A stretch of DNA of 60,000 nt, from assembly GCA_015680685.1 (NCBI GenBank), contig MNCI01005181.1, positions 129,846 to 189,845 of the forward strand. Direction: 5' to 3'. Below, piece after piece: positions 48,036-58,054 of this stretch. The first letter of the stretch is position 1. Each line of letters begins with the position of its first letter. The position numbers and the translations under genes were made by a program. Origin of the DNA: Gnetum montanum. Lineage: Eukaryota > Streptophyta > Gnetopsida > Gnetales > Gnetaceae. A model generated the notes under the pieces. The model saw nothing but the letters and a program-made list of their open reading frames with translations. It made no database searches and was not told the origin of the DNA.

Positions 48036-48700
48036 CCAGTTGATAAAGATACAGGGGTTGGAAAATCAAAGAAGCAAAGGCATTTTTCTGAGCACTGGAG
48101 CACTTATCACTTTGAGCAGAGATACAGAGAGGGAGCACTTTGGCAATTGTTGACAGCATCACCTTCCGACAGAAAGAGAGCACAGTTCGCTTTGAGCATC
48201 GGCAACAAGAGTAGTCGTTCTGTTGGGGAAGACACAACTTTCTCCATTAGCGACCACTAGCAGTCCTAAATAGAAACTACCTAAGGCGAAAGAAGCAGAT
48301 CCAAGGTTGTAGGATCATCTTGCACGGTTCGCAGGCTCTATTGGTCAGAAACAGTTAATCGATAGACGTCACAGCTTGACCTTCCTTGCATCCTAGCTTT
48401 GGTCCACGAGGTAGACCAGACTTCCGTTTGGGCAGTTTTCTTGTTTTTTTGTGCTTTCTTTACATCCAGTAATCGGGGTCTCCCCAGTGTCATGTGATAT
48501 ACAAAATATACATTTTTCAAGTCAAAGCGTAGATCTTGAGACTATGCGTTTCTCTTGTATTAGCCTCCTCTTATCGTGTTTAGCGTTATCATCGTTACAA
48601 TTCATCTACGGCGTTTTCCCCTCATTTTGCGATTCCTTGAATCAGATCGTTCCACGAGATATTCATTGGTTTACTGATTAGTAAGTCCCTGTCTGATCGA

Positions 48701-49067
48701 CAAGACCGTTCAGGGCGCCGCGGATTCGTTTTTCCAGCATAGCCCTTGCACGGATCCGTGGTTAAAACTGTGTATGCAGGAATTTGTTTGGTATTTTCCA
48801 ACTGCCGATATTTTTCATCGTTATAGTTTTCTGGAACTAGAAGGAGGGCCTAGGCTTTGATCGGAATATTTCGAGTAGCCCGATTAGCGATCCATACCCT
48901 AAACCATAGACGTAATACCTCTAAGGAAGTTTACGGTAAATCGTGTGGTATAGATCGGTTGCAAGGACGATTTCTTTGGAATCCTACAGGGTAGAAAGCC
49001 TATTCGTGTTTTTGTTGCTACCCATTTCTTAGATCCGATTACTAGTTATCGTTAATCTCATAGATCA
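48701..49067 (+). other. Leader before gag
   Basis: Untranslated region between the LTR and the gag start. No clear tRNA-complementary primer site was found; TGGTATAG at 48,957 is a weak candidate. Confidence 0.35.
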
Positions 49068-51865
49068 ATGGATTCCTTGTACACGACTACAACCGCCATG
49101 GTCCCTGCCGATTTGGGTGCCACATCTGTGAACCCTATCGCGGTCACCAGACCAGCTCCTGGTGCAATAGGATCTCAGGGGCCATTGCGCCGATCATTGA
49201 GACTTCAGGGAAAAGAGCTCATCTTCATGGTCATAATCCCTGAAGAATACAACTTTATATGTGTTAAGATCCAGCGAAGCTGGCTCTTAGCCAAGCCGAA
49301 GTCGAAGCGAAATGAAACTTTGAGGTGGTCCACCGAGGGGGCCATGATTTCAAGCCAACAACTTACGACATTATTCCCTTAACCGAACACCAACATGAAC
49401 TTATAACACGGTTGGTCATGGCCAAAGGCTAGGCTTCACGGGCTACGTTGGAGCCCCAGCATGGGGAAGAGGAGGAGGATGAATTGGCAGCCTAGTCGGA
49501 ACATTCGTTCCATACTCTGAGCCCCCAAACGTACATAAATCCCTTTTTTCCTTTCAATGGAGAGGCTGCTCCTCTTGACCCAGCCATGACCATGCAGATG
49601 CATTTCCCTGCCATGCTGTAGGCCACCGCACAGCCGTCTGGGCTGCAAGTACAAATACCTCATAATAACGTGGGGGCGGTTTTGTCACCGTGGGTACTTA
49701 GCATCCCAAAGGTGGTCCCGGCGACCACCGCGTCCCATTTTATCCCTCAGATACAACCTCACAACATATCCACAACTCACCTAGCATAGATTTTACCACC
49801 CCTGCCCCCTCCAACTCAATAGATCACCACAGCTGTTCAACCACAAACATACATCCAACAGCCTGCCCCAAGTCATCAGCCCAACCCTGCAACGCAACAC
49901 AACCAGTCTACGCTGTATGGTGTGCAACCCTCCATTGCACCTGCAATGCAAGTTTCACAGGTGGTCCCATAGTATATCTATCCTTATCTTACGTAGCAGG
50001 CGGCGGCTAACCCCTCTTCGCAAACTAGTGGGTGGTGGTCTTCATAGGCCCCTCCTCCTGCAAGGATCCCTACCCCACAAGCAGCTAGCCAACCTCTCCC
50101 GTCGTTTCCGTTCCCTAGCGCCGCCCTCCCAGTCCAACCTCCTATGCCTTCTGCACAGACACCTCCGTCAACAGGTCTGGACCAGGCCTTCCAGCTTATA
50201 CAAACTCTCACCGAGGAGGTTCGACACCTCAAACTTCCAGCGGTCCCTATGCTGTCGTTGCCACTAGGGATGTCCCTACCTCATTTTACTAAGTACAATG
50301 GGGAGGGAGACCCCAACGCTCACTTGGTCACATTTAGGTCTGAGTCCTTGTTGTTGCAATAGTGGCCACACACCATCATCTGAGTCTTTACAATGTCTCT
50401 AACAGGAAAAGCTTTGGATTGGTACCGAGCCCTTCCACGCTCTTCCATCTCAACCTTGGAAGGGCTACTGACCCAATTTGTGACCCACTTCAAATACAAC
50501 TTGAAACCAGAAGTCACATTGGATCAGCTCATGGGGGTGAAGCAAGACCCGCTCGAGCCTATCCAAAAGTTCATACAGCTCTGGAATGTTACCTTGAATG
50601 AGATTCGCGAGCCAATCGCGGACTCACATCTGCTGGCTATGTTCAAGGGAGTAGTCAACGACTTTATTAAGTTAAAGCTGTATTATCTTTCCCCCAACTC
50701 TCTACACCAGGCCTTCACTCAAACAAGAAGCATCCAAGATGCTGTGGAGGCCAGCAAGGACCCGGCGTATGTCGCCTACAGGAATGCACATAACAAGAGC
50801 AAAGACAAAGGTAAAGTAGCGACAACGACAGTAGCTGCAATGACTGAAGGTACAAAGACTAAGAACAAGAAGGCACCCACAGCGCCTCCTGAAACCACGG
50901 CTGGTGCCGACACCAGCCAAGAAACAACTACCCCTGAAGAGCCCCCCCAGCCTAAGCCAAAATTTGAGCGTAAGGATCGCTCAAAGTACACGGCATTACC
51001 TGTAAAGCATTCTGAACTGCTGAAACAACTGTTAGGGGCAGGGCACATTCAACCTAAGAAGGTGTCCAAGGAAGCTTTGAAGCGTCACAAACGTCATTGT
51101 GAACTACTGAAGAACCCTTCTTTAGCCTTACCTAACGAACCACCAGTTCCGAGATCTTTCAGGCTAGACCATTTCTGTGACTACCACCAGCTGTGTGGTC
51201 ACGATACGGATTATTACTGGGTGTTGAAAGATGACATTCAATGTATGCTGGACAATGGTTCACTCAAGTTAGACAACAGCAACCCGACGCGTCCAGAAAA
51301 CCAAACATTGCATGTATATAAGGACCCGTTGAACGCAAATGATGATCCTTATACAATCATTGTGGTAAGTACGGACAGTGAGAGGAGGGAACTGCCAAAA
51401 CAACCTTTTGTTTTGCGTGTCCTTGCTAGCTCACAAAGGGGGCCAACCATTTCATCGGCAGCTAGTGGGGTCTTGAGGCCGCCCTTCATTATACGGGCAC
51501 CTTCTTGGATACACCCTCAGTCACGCAGCGACAGTCAAGCCGCGGCCTCATCTACGCCCACGCCTAAGGTTCCCTTCATTATCAAGGTACCAAAACCACA
51601 GGCTGCTCCTCTCACGCAGGGGCAGACCTCCAACCAAAAGCGTCAACCATCACCTCCCAAACGAAAGGGAGAGGACACATCAGTTAACGCAATGAAAGAC
51701 CATTCTACGCTCGGCTTCCCTAAGCCTAGGCCTCTGGCCTCTGTGCCTTCGCCTGTACCTCAGGGGCAGGATAAAGGTGCAGAAATGCAACCGCCTTCTC
51801 TGGGCAAGAAAAAGAACAGCCCCTCGACTGACACCGCTCTACCTCGGGAGATCCGTCTCCTAGGC
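49068..51865 (+). pseudogene. Gag of Ogre-like element
   Basis: Translation could begin at ATG 49,068 (N-terminal block with RRSLRLQGK). Near 49,200 the reading moves to a second frame that is then kept, without any insertion or deletion that I can see, to 52,762. In that frame are a helical block (PTTYDI, 49,360), a long Pro/Gln-rich linker (49,500-50,140), the core gag domain (LPHFTKYNGEGDPNAH at 50,276; LTGKALDWYRALP at 50,396; Q-rich helices to 50,780), a Lys/Thr/Pro-rich stretch, and a zinc-finger-like block CDYH...GHDTDYY (51,175-51,225). The stretch 50,393-51,865 is open for 491 codons. Thirteen in-frame stops occur before it, nine of them TAG. Gag builds the particle and packages element RNA. 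Confidence 0.75.
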
Positions 51866-52762
51866 TGAATGGAAGAGGACAAAGGGGATAAACAACCCAG
51901 CCGAGAGAAGGACCTCCTCGACTCATTTACGCAAGTTAAATAGGCTCTCAAACAAAAAAACACAACCCTGAGCCTTTATGACCTGCTTATGACATCTTGA
52001 GAGCACCGTGAGGCTATGGTTTGCATGCTGACATCCATATCAGTGGATGAAAGCTTGCCAGTGGAGGAGGAAGCGATACATGCTATCATGTTTTCTTCCG
52101 AAGCTGAGAAACCTATGCCTACCTCGCTGACCTTCCATGATGAGTTTATCAAAGATGATCCCGAGAAAGGTTAGGTCACAACTGAACCTATGTTCATCAC
52201 CATCCGGGTCGGTCAATATCGGATTCGGAGAGTGCACGTAGATGATGGCACAGCTACCAATATCATTCCCTATTCCATCATGGATAGGTTGGGTCTGGTC
52301 GACCAGATCATGCCCACGATGACGGCTTGCGTAAAATCGTTCAACGGGGCACGGGTTCAAGTTAAGCGGATGGTGCGTATTGAGTTTGTGGTGGGGGATT
52401 AATTCCCAACAGAGGCCAATTTCTTAGTCGTCGAGGAGATGCCAGGGTTTAACCTGATCTTGGGGAGGTCATGGTTAGCCCAGTTGAGGGCGATTTCATC
52501 ACCGATACACCAAGAGATACATCTTCCCTATACCGGAGGGGAGGTTGTGATACGCGGTGATGAAGTCACCCCCACGACCATTAATAACATTGAAGAAGAA
52601 TGAGGTTCAGAGATAGAAACGACTGATGATCAAACCCGTCTCCAAATCCCTCAACAAACTGACAGCAATGATGATAGTCTAGCTTGGGCCGACCTGCCAT
52701 TTCCGGATGGCAGCGTAGAGGAGTCAAATCATAAGTCTCTTCGCCCTTACGCAACGCTTAAC
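51866..52762 (+). pseudogene. Gag end and retropepsin of Ogre-like element
   Basis: The gag frame continues past TGA (51,866), TAG (51,941), TGA (51,998) and TAG (52,172) into a protease: the active-site block VDDGTATNII (aspartates 52,241-52,246), then NLILGRSWLAQ (52,450-52,480). Further stops are TAA (52,400) and TGA (52,601). The second motif residue is Asp, as in the older relative at 12,002. After the protease an acidic linker leads to a candidate splice donor, AAC|GTAAAG at 52,763, in phase 0. The protease should cut the polyprotein during particle maturation. With six stops this copy cannot make it unless by readthrough. Confidence 0.7.
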
Positions 52763-53021
52763 GTAAAGGCCATTAAGAAACAATTGCGCATTAATGGTTG
52801 AACGATGGTCTTTGCGTACGTTATCATGTTTTGGCAAGTTATCGCGCCTTGTACTTAGCCATTTCTTTTGTTTCATACATTTTTACGCTACATTTGCTTT
52901 CGGTGCTTACGCTTGTCATTACTTATGCTATTTGATTTACTATACTCGTGCTATTTACGCTTTCACATTGTTTTATCATAATTACGCAAGATTATGTACT
53001 ACTGTCATCTACGCTAGTTAT

Positions 53022-53293
53022 GGCCCGCAACGGCCTTAAACTAGTGACACAGAATTGTACACCATTATCATTTACGCATACTATACCATGGCCCACAACG
53101 GCCTTAAACTAGTTACCCAGAATTATGCATTATCATCATTTACGTTTTCTCTACATTACGCATCAGGCCCGTAATGGCCTTAAACTAGTCGTGGCCCGCA
53201 ATGGCCTTAAACTAGTCACGGCCCGCAATGGCCTTAAACTAGTCGCTAGGTTACGCAGAATCATGTGACGGCCCGCGATGGCCTTAAACTAGC
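53022..53293 (+). repeat. Six-copy 24-bp repeat with GGCC palindrome
   Basis: Six copies begin at 53,022, 53,090, 53,166, 53,193, 53,220 and 53,270. Each has the core GGCCCGCAAYGGCC (ends GGCC/GGCC) and a 10-bp tail ending ACTAG. Spacing is 68, 76, 27, 27 and 50 bp. The array lies downstream of the antisense gene and inside the sense intron. Confidence 0.85.
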
Positions 53294-53487
53294 CATTGCA
53301 TTCTATCATTATAACTTAGGCACCATCCTTAATAATTACATTCACGCTGTGCAGATAAATGCATAAAAGCCAAAAAAGACAAAATAAATGACATTTAAAA
53401 CATCCACCAGGTTTTATAACGCGTCTTTTCAGTCATTCATAAAACAATACTTCACTCCACATCAATAAAAATATTTGTAAATCACAA

Positions 53488-53742
53488 TTATGCATTTCCT
53501 CTACTGCCGCTGTCACTAGTATCTCTTAAATCCAGATCTAGCCCTAGTGGATCGTCCTCCAGTGGGCCGTCGTCTCTGGGAATTATTCTTTCATAAAGAA
53601 TTTCCTCTTCATGAGGTCCTTGTTCCAGCATCGACTCCACGGGAGGACGCTCTTCATCGCTGCGTTCTTCCTCTTCCTCTGCTTCTGCTACTTCCTCTAC
53701 TGGATCCTTAGCTTGTTCGCCTTCCCTATCCTCAGTTGGTAC
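53488..53742 (-). pseudogene. Antisense gene, last exon (acidic tail)
   Basis: This exon starts after an acceptor TATTTAG and codes for 84 residues rich in Glu and Asp (runs such as EAEEEEE and DDGPLEDD), ending at TAA 53,488. Its donor partner is CAA|GTAAGT at 53,823. The frame is intact. An acidic, disordered tail could serve for protein contacts; that is a guess from composition only. Confidence 0.75.
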
Positions 53743-53822
53743 CTAAATACAGTAAGTACATTAGCTACACAAGACTTAACATCATAATTAGAAAATGCAA
53801 ACTAAGTCATGCATAAACTTAC

Positions 53823-54847
53823 TTGCGACAGCCCTGCTTCTGCAGCAAAGGGAAGCTTGTCCAGGCCAGCCCACAAGTACTTCATAATCTCTTCCTCCAT
53901 TAGATCTGGCCACACATCCTCTCCCAAGGCAGCTCCAGCCTTCACTTTCCCTTTCTCCACGCTGCTCCAGCAGGGTGGGTCCGGGAAGAAAGTAGGGATT
54001 ATAGCCTGACCCCCAGGGAGAGTCATCTCCCTTTCCGGGGACGCACTTACAGTCACCTGCTCTTCAAACTTCTTGAAGCCTTCAGAAGCTCCGATGACGT
54101 CTAGGAAGACTTCCAAGGATTGGGCCCTGATAGCAGAATCATGATAAAGTTTCCGATAAGCGATGCTTTCTCACTTATACAGATGTTTGTGGTCCTTCTC
54201 CTTCTGCCCCCACTCTTGCACACATGCACAATAATCCCTCCAGTCCTGGCTTTTCTGAGCTAGGAGTTCTATCTGCATCCGCTGCTCTACCAACGCCCGA
54301 CTGGTCTGTACGCTATTTTTGATGGCAGTCCAATAACGGGAGTAATCAACAACAGCGGTACGCTAGTCTTCATCCCCTGTCGCTCGCACCTGTTGGAAGT
54401 CACACTATGATCTTAAGTCTCCGACCTCTTTGGTCAGAGACTCAACCCTCTGCTCCGAGCTCTGCAACCTTTTCCATAGATTTTCATTTATGCCCCTACT
54501 TTCCCATAAGGAGCGTGTCGAGCGTAACGCACATTTACGCAGTTCCTCATAAATGTGACGTGGCATGGATGCTTCATCGGATGGTGGCTCCACTGTGTCC
54601 AAATCAATGGGCTCTGTGGGATCCCATTGGAGGCAAGCTCCTAATAGAAAAAACCATCAAATGTTGATGACACATTACCACTATGTAATATCACAAACTT
54701 ACTACGACCATAACGTACCAGCTCCAGGTTTGACGCGCTCTAGCCGCTCGATCATGTCACTAACAACACCTTCCATGAAGGCAAATTTGTCAGGGAAGTC
54801 TCTCCACACTCTATTTACAACGACAGACGTGGATACATCCTCTTCTC
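53823..54847 (-). pseudogene. Antisense gene, helical exons
   Basis: Two exons (54,847-54,719; 54,640-53,823) with intron 54,718-54,641 encode a mostly helical, charged region. It starts with a DKFAFMEG block, passes EELRKC and LQSSEQRVESLTKEV (heptad-like), a WRDYCACVQEW block, and ends with LPGGQAIIPTFF and a DVWPDLMEEEI block before the donor at 53,822. The frame holds three in-frame stops (54,405; 54,363; 54,171) but no indel. Coiled-coil interaction is plausible from the pattern. Confidence 0.65.
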
Positions 54848-54923
54848 CTATAGCGTAATCCAGTTAGAAACTTCTTCTATTAATAGAATCCTGCAAACTC
54901 GCTAACACACTCATTACCTCTAC

Positions 54924-55193
54924 CGGTGACAGTGGCAACTTCGCCAACATCTTCCGCCTCCCTTTCCTCTTCACGCACTTGAGTTTGTGCGTCACTGGTT
55001 CTAGTAGCCAGGGCCTCCTCATGTACCCGGTCCTGTGCACAGCTCCTGCTAATAGCTGGGGCCTCCTCACACACCAGAGCCTGTGCACAGCTCACGCTAA
55101 CAGCTAGAGCCTCTTCTTCCAAAATTGAGGCCCCCTCCCCACGGCTTAGTATTACTGCCCCTATTTCAGAGGTCGGTTCCTCTGTAATTCTCA
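54924..55193 (-). pseudogene. Antisense gene, repetitive Ala/Glu exon
   Basis: A 270-bp exon between an acceptor GACTAG (or ATTACAG, ten bases further in, same frame) and the donor ACCG|GTAGAG. It contains three to four imperfect repeats of about 17-18 residues around SCAQ.LV.EEA, visible in the DNA as CTGTGCACAG words at 55,032-55,041 and 55,081-55,090. The intact frame and matching phase support the exon. Confidence 0.65.
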
Positions 55194-55273
55194 CTAGTCA
55201 TATCACAGCACCTTAGTATATCATTCCAAACCATCTAAACAAACATTGTGTAATACAATTCCTTTATGCTTAC

Positions 55274-56312
55274 TAGGTGGAGGCTTACTCCGCTGAACTT
55301 TGACAGCCACAGTTCGGCCTGCGTCACTCCCAGGGGCCTTGGCTATACGGAGCCTTTTACGCCGAGCTGCAGGTTCTACAATTTCCTCCGCCAGGCATTT
55401 CCCTTGCGAGGCATCACCAGTGTAAGTAGGCATTATCCTGCCTACGCTGTCGAGGCCTTGCACTTGGGGCACCGCCAACCCCTTGGTCGTTATAGACAAT
55501 GACTCCCGATCCCTTCTGGTGGATCCTGCCCATGGGTAGTGCTGAGGATATGGGTAATCTAAGGTCTGGAGAGCTGGCCTCAGTCTTGCTGTATCCAGAC
55601 CCCATTCCTTTGGACGACCAGAAACTCAGCAAAACGCCGAAGGCAAGCTATGAAGAAGGTGTAATGCACATTAAAACGAGACTCAAGCTTCCTGTGAAGC
55701 TTGATCATCTCGTTGCACAACCCCTTAGCGAAATAGCTTGCCCAATTGAATTGGGTCCCCTCTTCCAGAACCTCCCGCATAATATGGGTCTGTTCTATAG
55801 AAAAGAACTTCGCTTGCGAGAGAGTTTTGGGGAAATTCCGGGCCCGAAAAAGAGGATAAAGTGTCTTGGCAATGCCCATCTGGAATCTTTCGCAAGGAAA
55901 CCCTTTAGTCTCTTTTGGGACTCTTACCCACTCCTTCAGCCACTCCTGGAAGTTGAGGCTCCTCTTCACCTTCTCACTTACGGGAAGGCCATCCGAGGGG
56001 ACGCCAAATAGGTCCGCGAAGAGCTGAGCATCAATGTTAAAGCTTATGCGTATGTTATGTACGTGCGTGCAAAAACGCTCTGCCTTTTCGTTGAAGGAGT
56101 TGACCAGGGTTAGCATTTCACTGGTGGGACATTAGGAGTTGTAGCTAAAAACAGATGCATTAGCCCTGTTGCTTGGATCTTGGTGGTCACTGCGACTGGG
56201 GCCGCTGAGTGGCCGAGCCAGCGCTGTGCATCCTTGATGTCGCCGTAGCGGAAGAGGACGGTGCTCGCCTCGCAGCCGAAAATCGTAAGGGTAATCTCCC
56301 GGGATTCCCTGA
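55274..56312 (-). pseudogene. Antisense gene, PF20167-like exon
   Basis: The exon begins with a beta-rich block (REITLTIFGCE). From 56,116 to 55,583, in another frame, it encodes a 178-residue domain with the landmarks ADLFGVPSDG, FQEWLKEW, RARNFPKTL and GTQFNWASYFAKGL. This order resembles the putative plant transposon protein domain (PF20167 type) common in plant mobile-element ORFs. The two frames overlap between 56,132 and 56,110, so one indel explains the change. A second shift near 55,590 leads to a Tyr/Pro-rich and then a basic linker (ARRKRLRIAK) up to the donor CCTA|GTAAGC at 55,273. Family assignment is by pattern, without a search. Confidence 0.6.
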
Positions 56313-56410
56313 CTGAACAGTGTAAAACACAAATCAAACTAAAATACTATTACGTAACGCTCACAATTTACAACTATATTACGCAATAATCGACTATACA
56401 ACAGCCTCAC

Positions 56411-57284
56411 CAGGTCCAAATGGCAAGGGAAATGGCGGAAGGTTCCTCTGCACGTCCTCAACGGTAAGGGGCGGATCTAAGGTCCAGTCATCATGCAGCC
56501 ACCTGAGTCTCTGGCAATTCTCAAAAGCGCTAGCATAGCGGGTGGGGTACTCATGCATGTCAAAGCCAATCTACCCTATAACACCAGCGTGCACATTGCT
56601 AGTTGAGGTAAATGCCATTATTGCCATTTCGGCCCATGATAACGCATCTCCATTTTCGACTAACCTATTGTCATGAATAAAAAACCTGTACCATACAACG
56701 TAGGCTTATCTTACATTTTGCACATAGGCTTCTCTTATATTTCACATTGATAACAAACATATAACAACAACAAAAAATAGATAGTTAATTAAATTCGCTT
56801 ACCCGCCTGCGTAGTACACCGTGCCTTGTGGGTTCTGGAAATAGGTCAAGACATGGCGAGCCATGAACAGCATGTTATATGTATGATAACAACTGAACTG
56901 AGCCATTTCCCAGATCCATTTTAAGCTCCTTAAGCCTCGGGCACAAAGTTCTCGGCCCTCGGGACGACCCGTATCGATGGCCCCGTCTGTCAAAAAGGCC
57001 AGAATCCCTTGTGTAGAACCCGCCAGCAGGTGCTCTAAAAGGGCACCGGCAATGTCGCCAGACAAATCAGACCACACAATGATGCTGTAGTTGCCTAGCA
57101 AGAACTGCAGAAACTCCAGCGCACCCCGTCGAAACCATATGGCCTTACCTTGCAACCGCGTTTGCGGGGGAGGGACATTGGGGATGATGGGGTTTATACA
57201 ACACAAAACCCCGACAATATCCAAAACAATCAGAACAGGCTTTAGCGTAACGTTGTACAGAAAATCCAATACATACATTAACGC
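56411..57284 (-). pseudogene. Antisense gene, NIF/FCP1-like exons
   Basis: Exons 57,284-56,803 and 56,685-56,411, joined in phase 2, encode a domain like NLI-interacting factor/FCP1 phosphatases of the HAD superfamily. Motif I is VLIVLDIVGVL: the first catalytic Asp is present, but the second (DxD) is Val. Then come RRGALEFLQFLL, the motif II region YSIIVWSD, and after the splice an IHDN block where the family has a DD pair. The end, DVQRNLPPFPLPFGPG, resembles the Val..NPFG end of plant NIF-like proteins. One TAG (56,571). FCP1/SCP enzymes remove phosphate from the RNA polymerase II tail. With the second Asp missing, phosphatase activity is doubtful. Confidence 0.6.
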
Positions 57285-57522
57285 CTACATTTACATTTGC
57301 ATGACTAATACAAAAAACTTATAAACTACACCTAGTTATCCAGGTCGAAATCTCCCAAACCCTTGCAATAACGCAAGGTTTGTCCCTGACAACGGCGGTA
57401 GACGCAACCCCATCAAACCCTCGCATTAACCCAAGGTCCACAATTTGAAATCCACATTCACGCAAAAGATACCATGAAAAGTAGACATTAAAACAAACAT
57501 AAGCATGTAAGGAATGACCTAC

Positions 57523-57665
57523 CGGTTCAAAGGCGTAGGGTCACGAACATCGACCACCGCCTGCGAAACGCGCTCCAGATTTTCTTGCACCTCATTGATT
57601 TTGGCCAATTTTGCATTCTTCCTTTTGATCTTTGATGCCATTGCAACAGCTTCAGAATTTTTCAT
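57523..57665 (-). pseudogene. Antisense gene, first exon
   Basis: Two in-frame ATGs (57,665 and 57,641) precede a Lys/Arg-rich helical start (SKIKRKNAKLAKINEVQE). The exon ends at a good donor, CCG|GTAGGT. The tentative next exon (57,385-57,332) keeps the frame, but its join to 57,284 is off by one base. Confidence 0.5.
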
Positions 57666-57792
57666 AGTTTAACACTTGCAAATCTTCGCAAAATCACACG
57701 CTCTAATCCTCTACTCTTCCTTCTCTTGCTCAGCAACAATTACGAATTCGAATTCACAATAGCCAACAGCCTGTCCTCATCAAAAACTACTT

Positions 57793-57800
57793 ACTTATAT
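57793..57800 (-). promoter_or_regulatory. Possible TATA box of antisense gene
   Basis: Minus-strand ATATAAGT, about 130 bp upstream of the first ATG, a normal spacing for a plant promoter with a 100-base leader. It suggests that the antisense gene has its own promoter; not proven. Confidence 0.4.
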
Positions 57801-58054
57801 GCGAGGATCACTGACTTGATATTCGATTTCAGCGGGACTTTCCTAAAATGGAACCCGAAAATCAAGATATTAATGCACCTGATATTGCACGCGCCACTGT
57901 CCAAAATGACGTTAAACTACCACATCTTATCGCCTCGTAATCAAGTAGCATTGATTACAGCCTGTTTACAATTTCGAACTTCAATTAACTTTCCACGTTT
58001 GACAACACTATGTCATCTTTCTTCTGGTTTTTTACGCACTTTGCAGTTTTGCAG

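Larger units (their letters stand above)
47260..48700 (+). mobile_element. 5' LTR of Ogre-like gypsy element (approximate)
   Basis: Composition changes sharply near 47,260, and a promoter-like region with palindromes and a TATA box leads into the gag frame on the same strand. The exact LTR ends are unknown, because the 3' LTR lies beyond the window and no convincing primer binding site was found between 48,500 and 49,060. The given limits are only a working range. The element continues past 60,000. Confidence 0.5.
53488..57665 (-). pseudogene. Antisense multi-exon passenger gene
   Basis: A minus-strand gene model of about 1,150 codons spans ATG 57,665 to TAA 53,488. Exons: 57,665-57,523; 57,385-57,332 (tentative); 57,284-56,803; 56,685-56,411; 56,312-55,274; 55,193-54,924; 54,847-54,719; 54,640-53,823; 53,742-53,488. 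All introns are GT-AG, 47-137 bp, and phases agree at the last six junctions (2,1,1,1,1,0). Product in order: basic N-terminus, NIF/FCP1-like domain, small beta-rich part, PF20167-like domain, Pro/basic linker, helical region, Asp/Glu-rich tail. Defects: a one-base phase mismatch before 57,284, frameshifts near 56,115 and 55,590, and stops at 56,571, 54,405, 54,363 and 54,171. I do not know its function. It lies entirely in the sense intron. Confidence 0.75.
52763..58054 (+). other. Predicted sense intron between protease and RT
   Basis: The candidate donor GTAAAG (52,763) and acceptor TTTTGCAG (ending 58,054, after a T-rich tract) are both in phase 0 and would join the protease and RT frames by removing 5.3 kb. 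Ogre retrotransposons are known to have an intron at this place. A second possible donor, also in phase 0, is AGC|GTAGAG (about 52,714). The intron carries the antisense gene and a six-copy 24-bp repeat. Splicing is a prediction. Confidence 0.5.

Noticed and set aside
48831-48975. Primer binding site of the Ogre-like element (TGGAACTAG or TGGTATAG)
   Set aside because: Neither continues to match a plant tRNA 3' end beyond about eight bases.
49984-51048. Open frames on the minus strand opposite gag (50,232-49,984; 50,920-50,702; 51,048-50,776)
   Set aside because: They mirror the Pro/Gln-rich and Lys/Thr-rich parts of gag and contain no known domain; composition explains them.
53022-53293. 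CRISPR-like array of 24-bp repeats
   Set aside because: Spacing is irregular (3-52 bp between units), no cas genes are present and the context is a plant retrotransposon intron.
55499-56011. Long plus-strand open frame (170 codons) opposite the PF20167-like exon
   Set aside because: It is the shadow of the minus-strand exon. The minus strand has the domain pattern, splice sites and matching phases.
58010-58054. Start codon at 58,010 as the real start of the RT protein
   Set aside because: The residues before 58,055 are hydrophobic and unlike the family, and a strong splice acceptor ends at 58,054.
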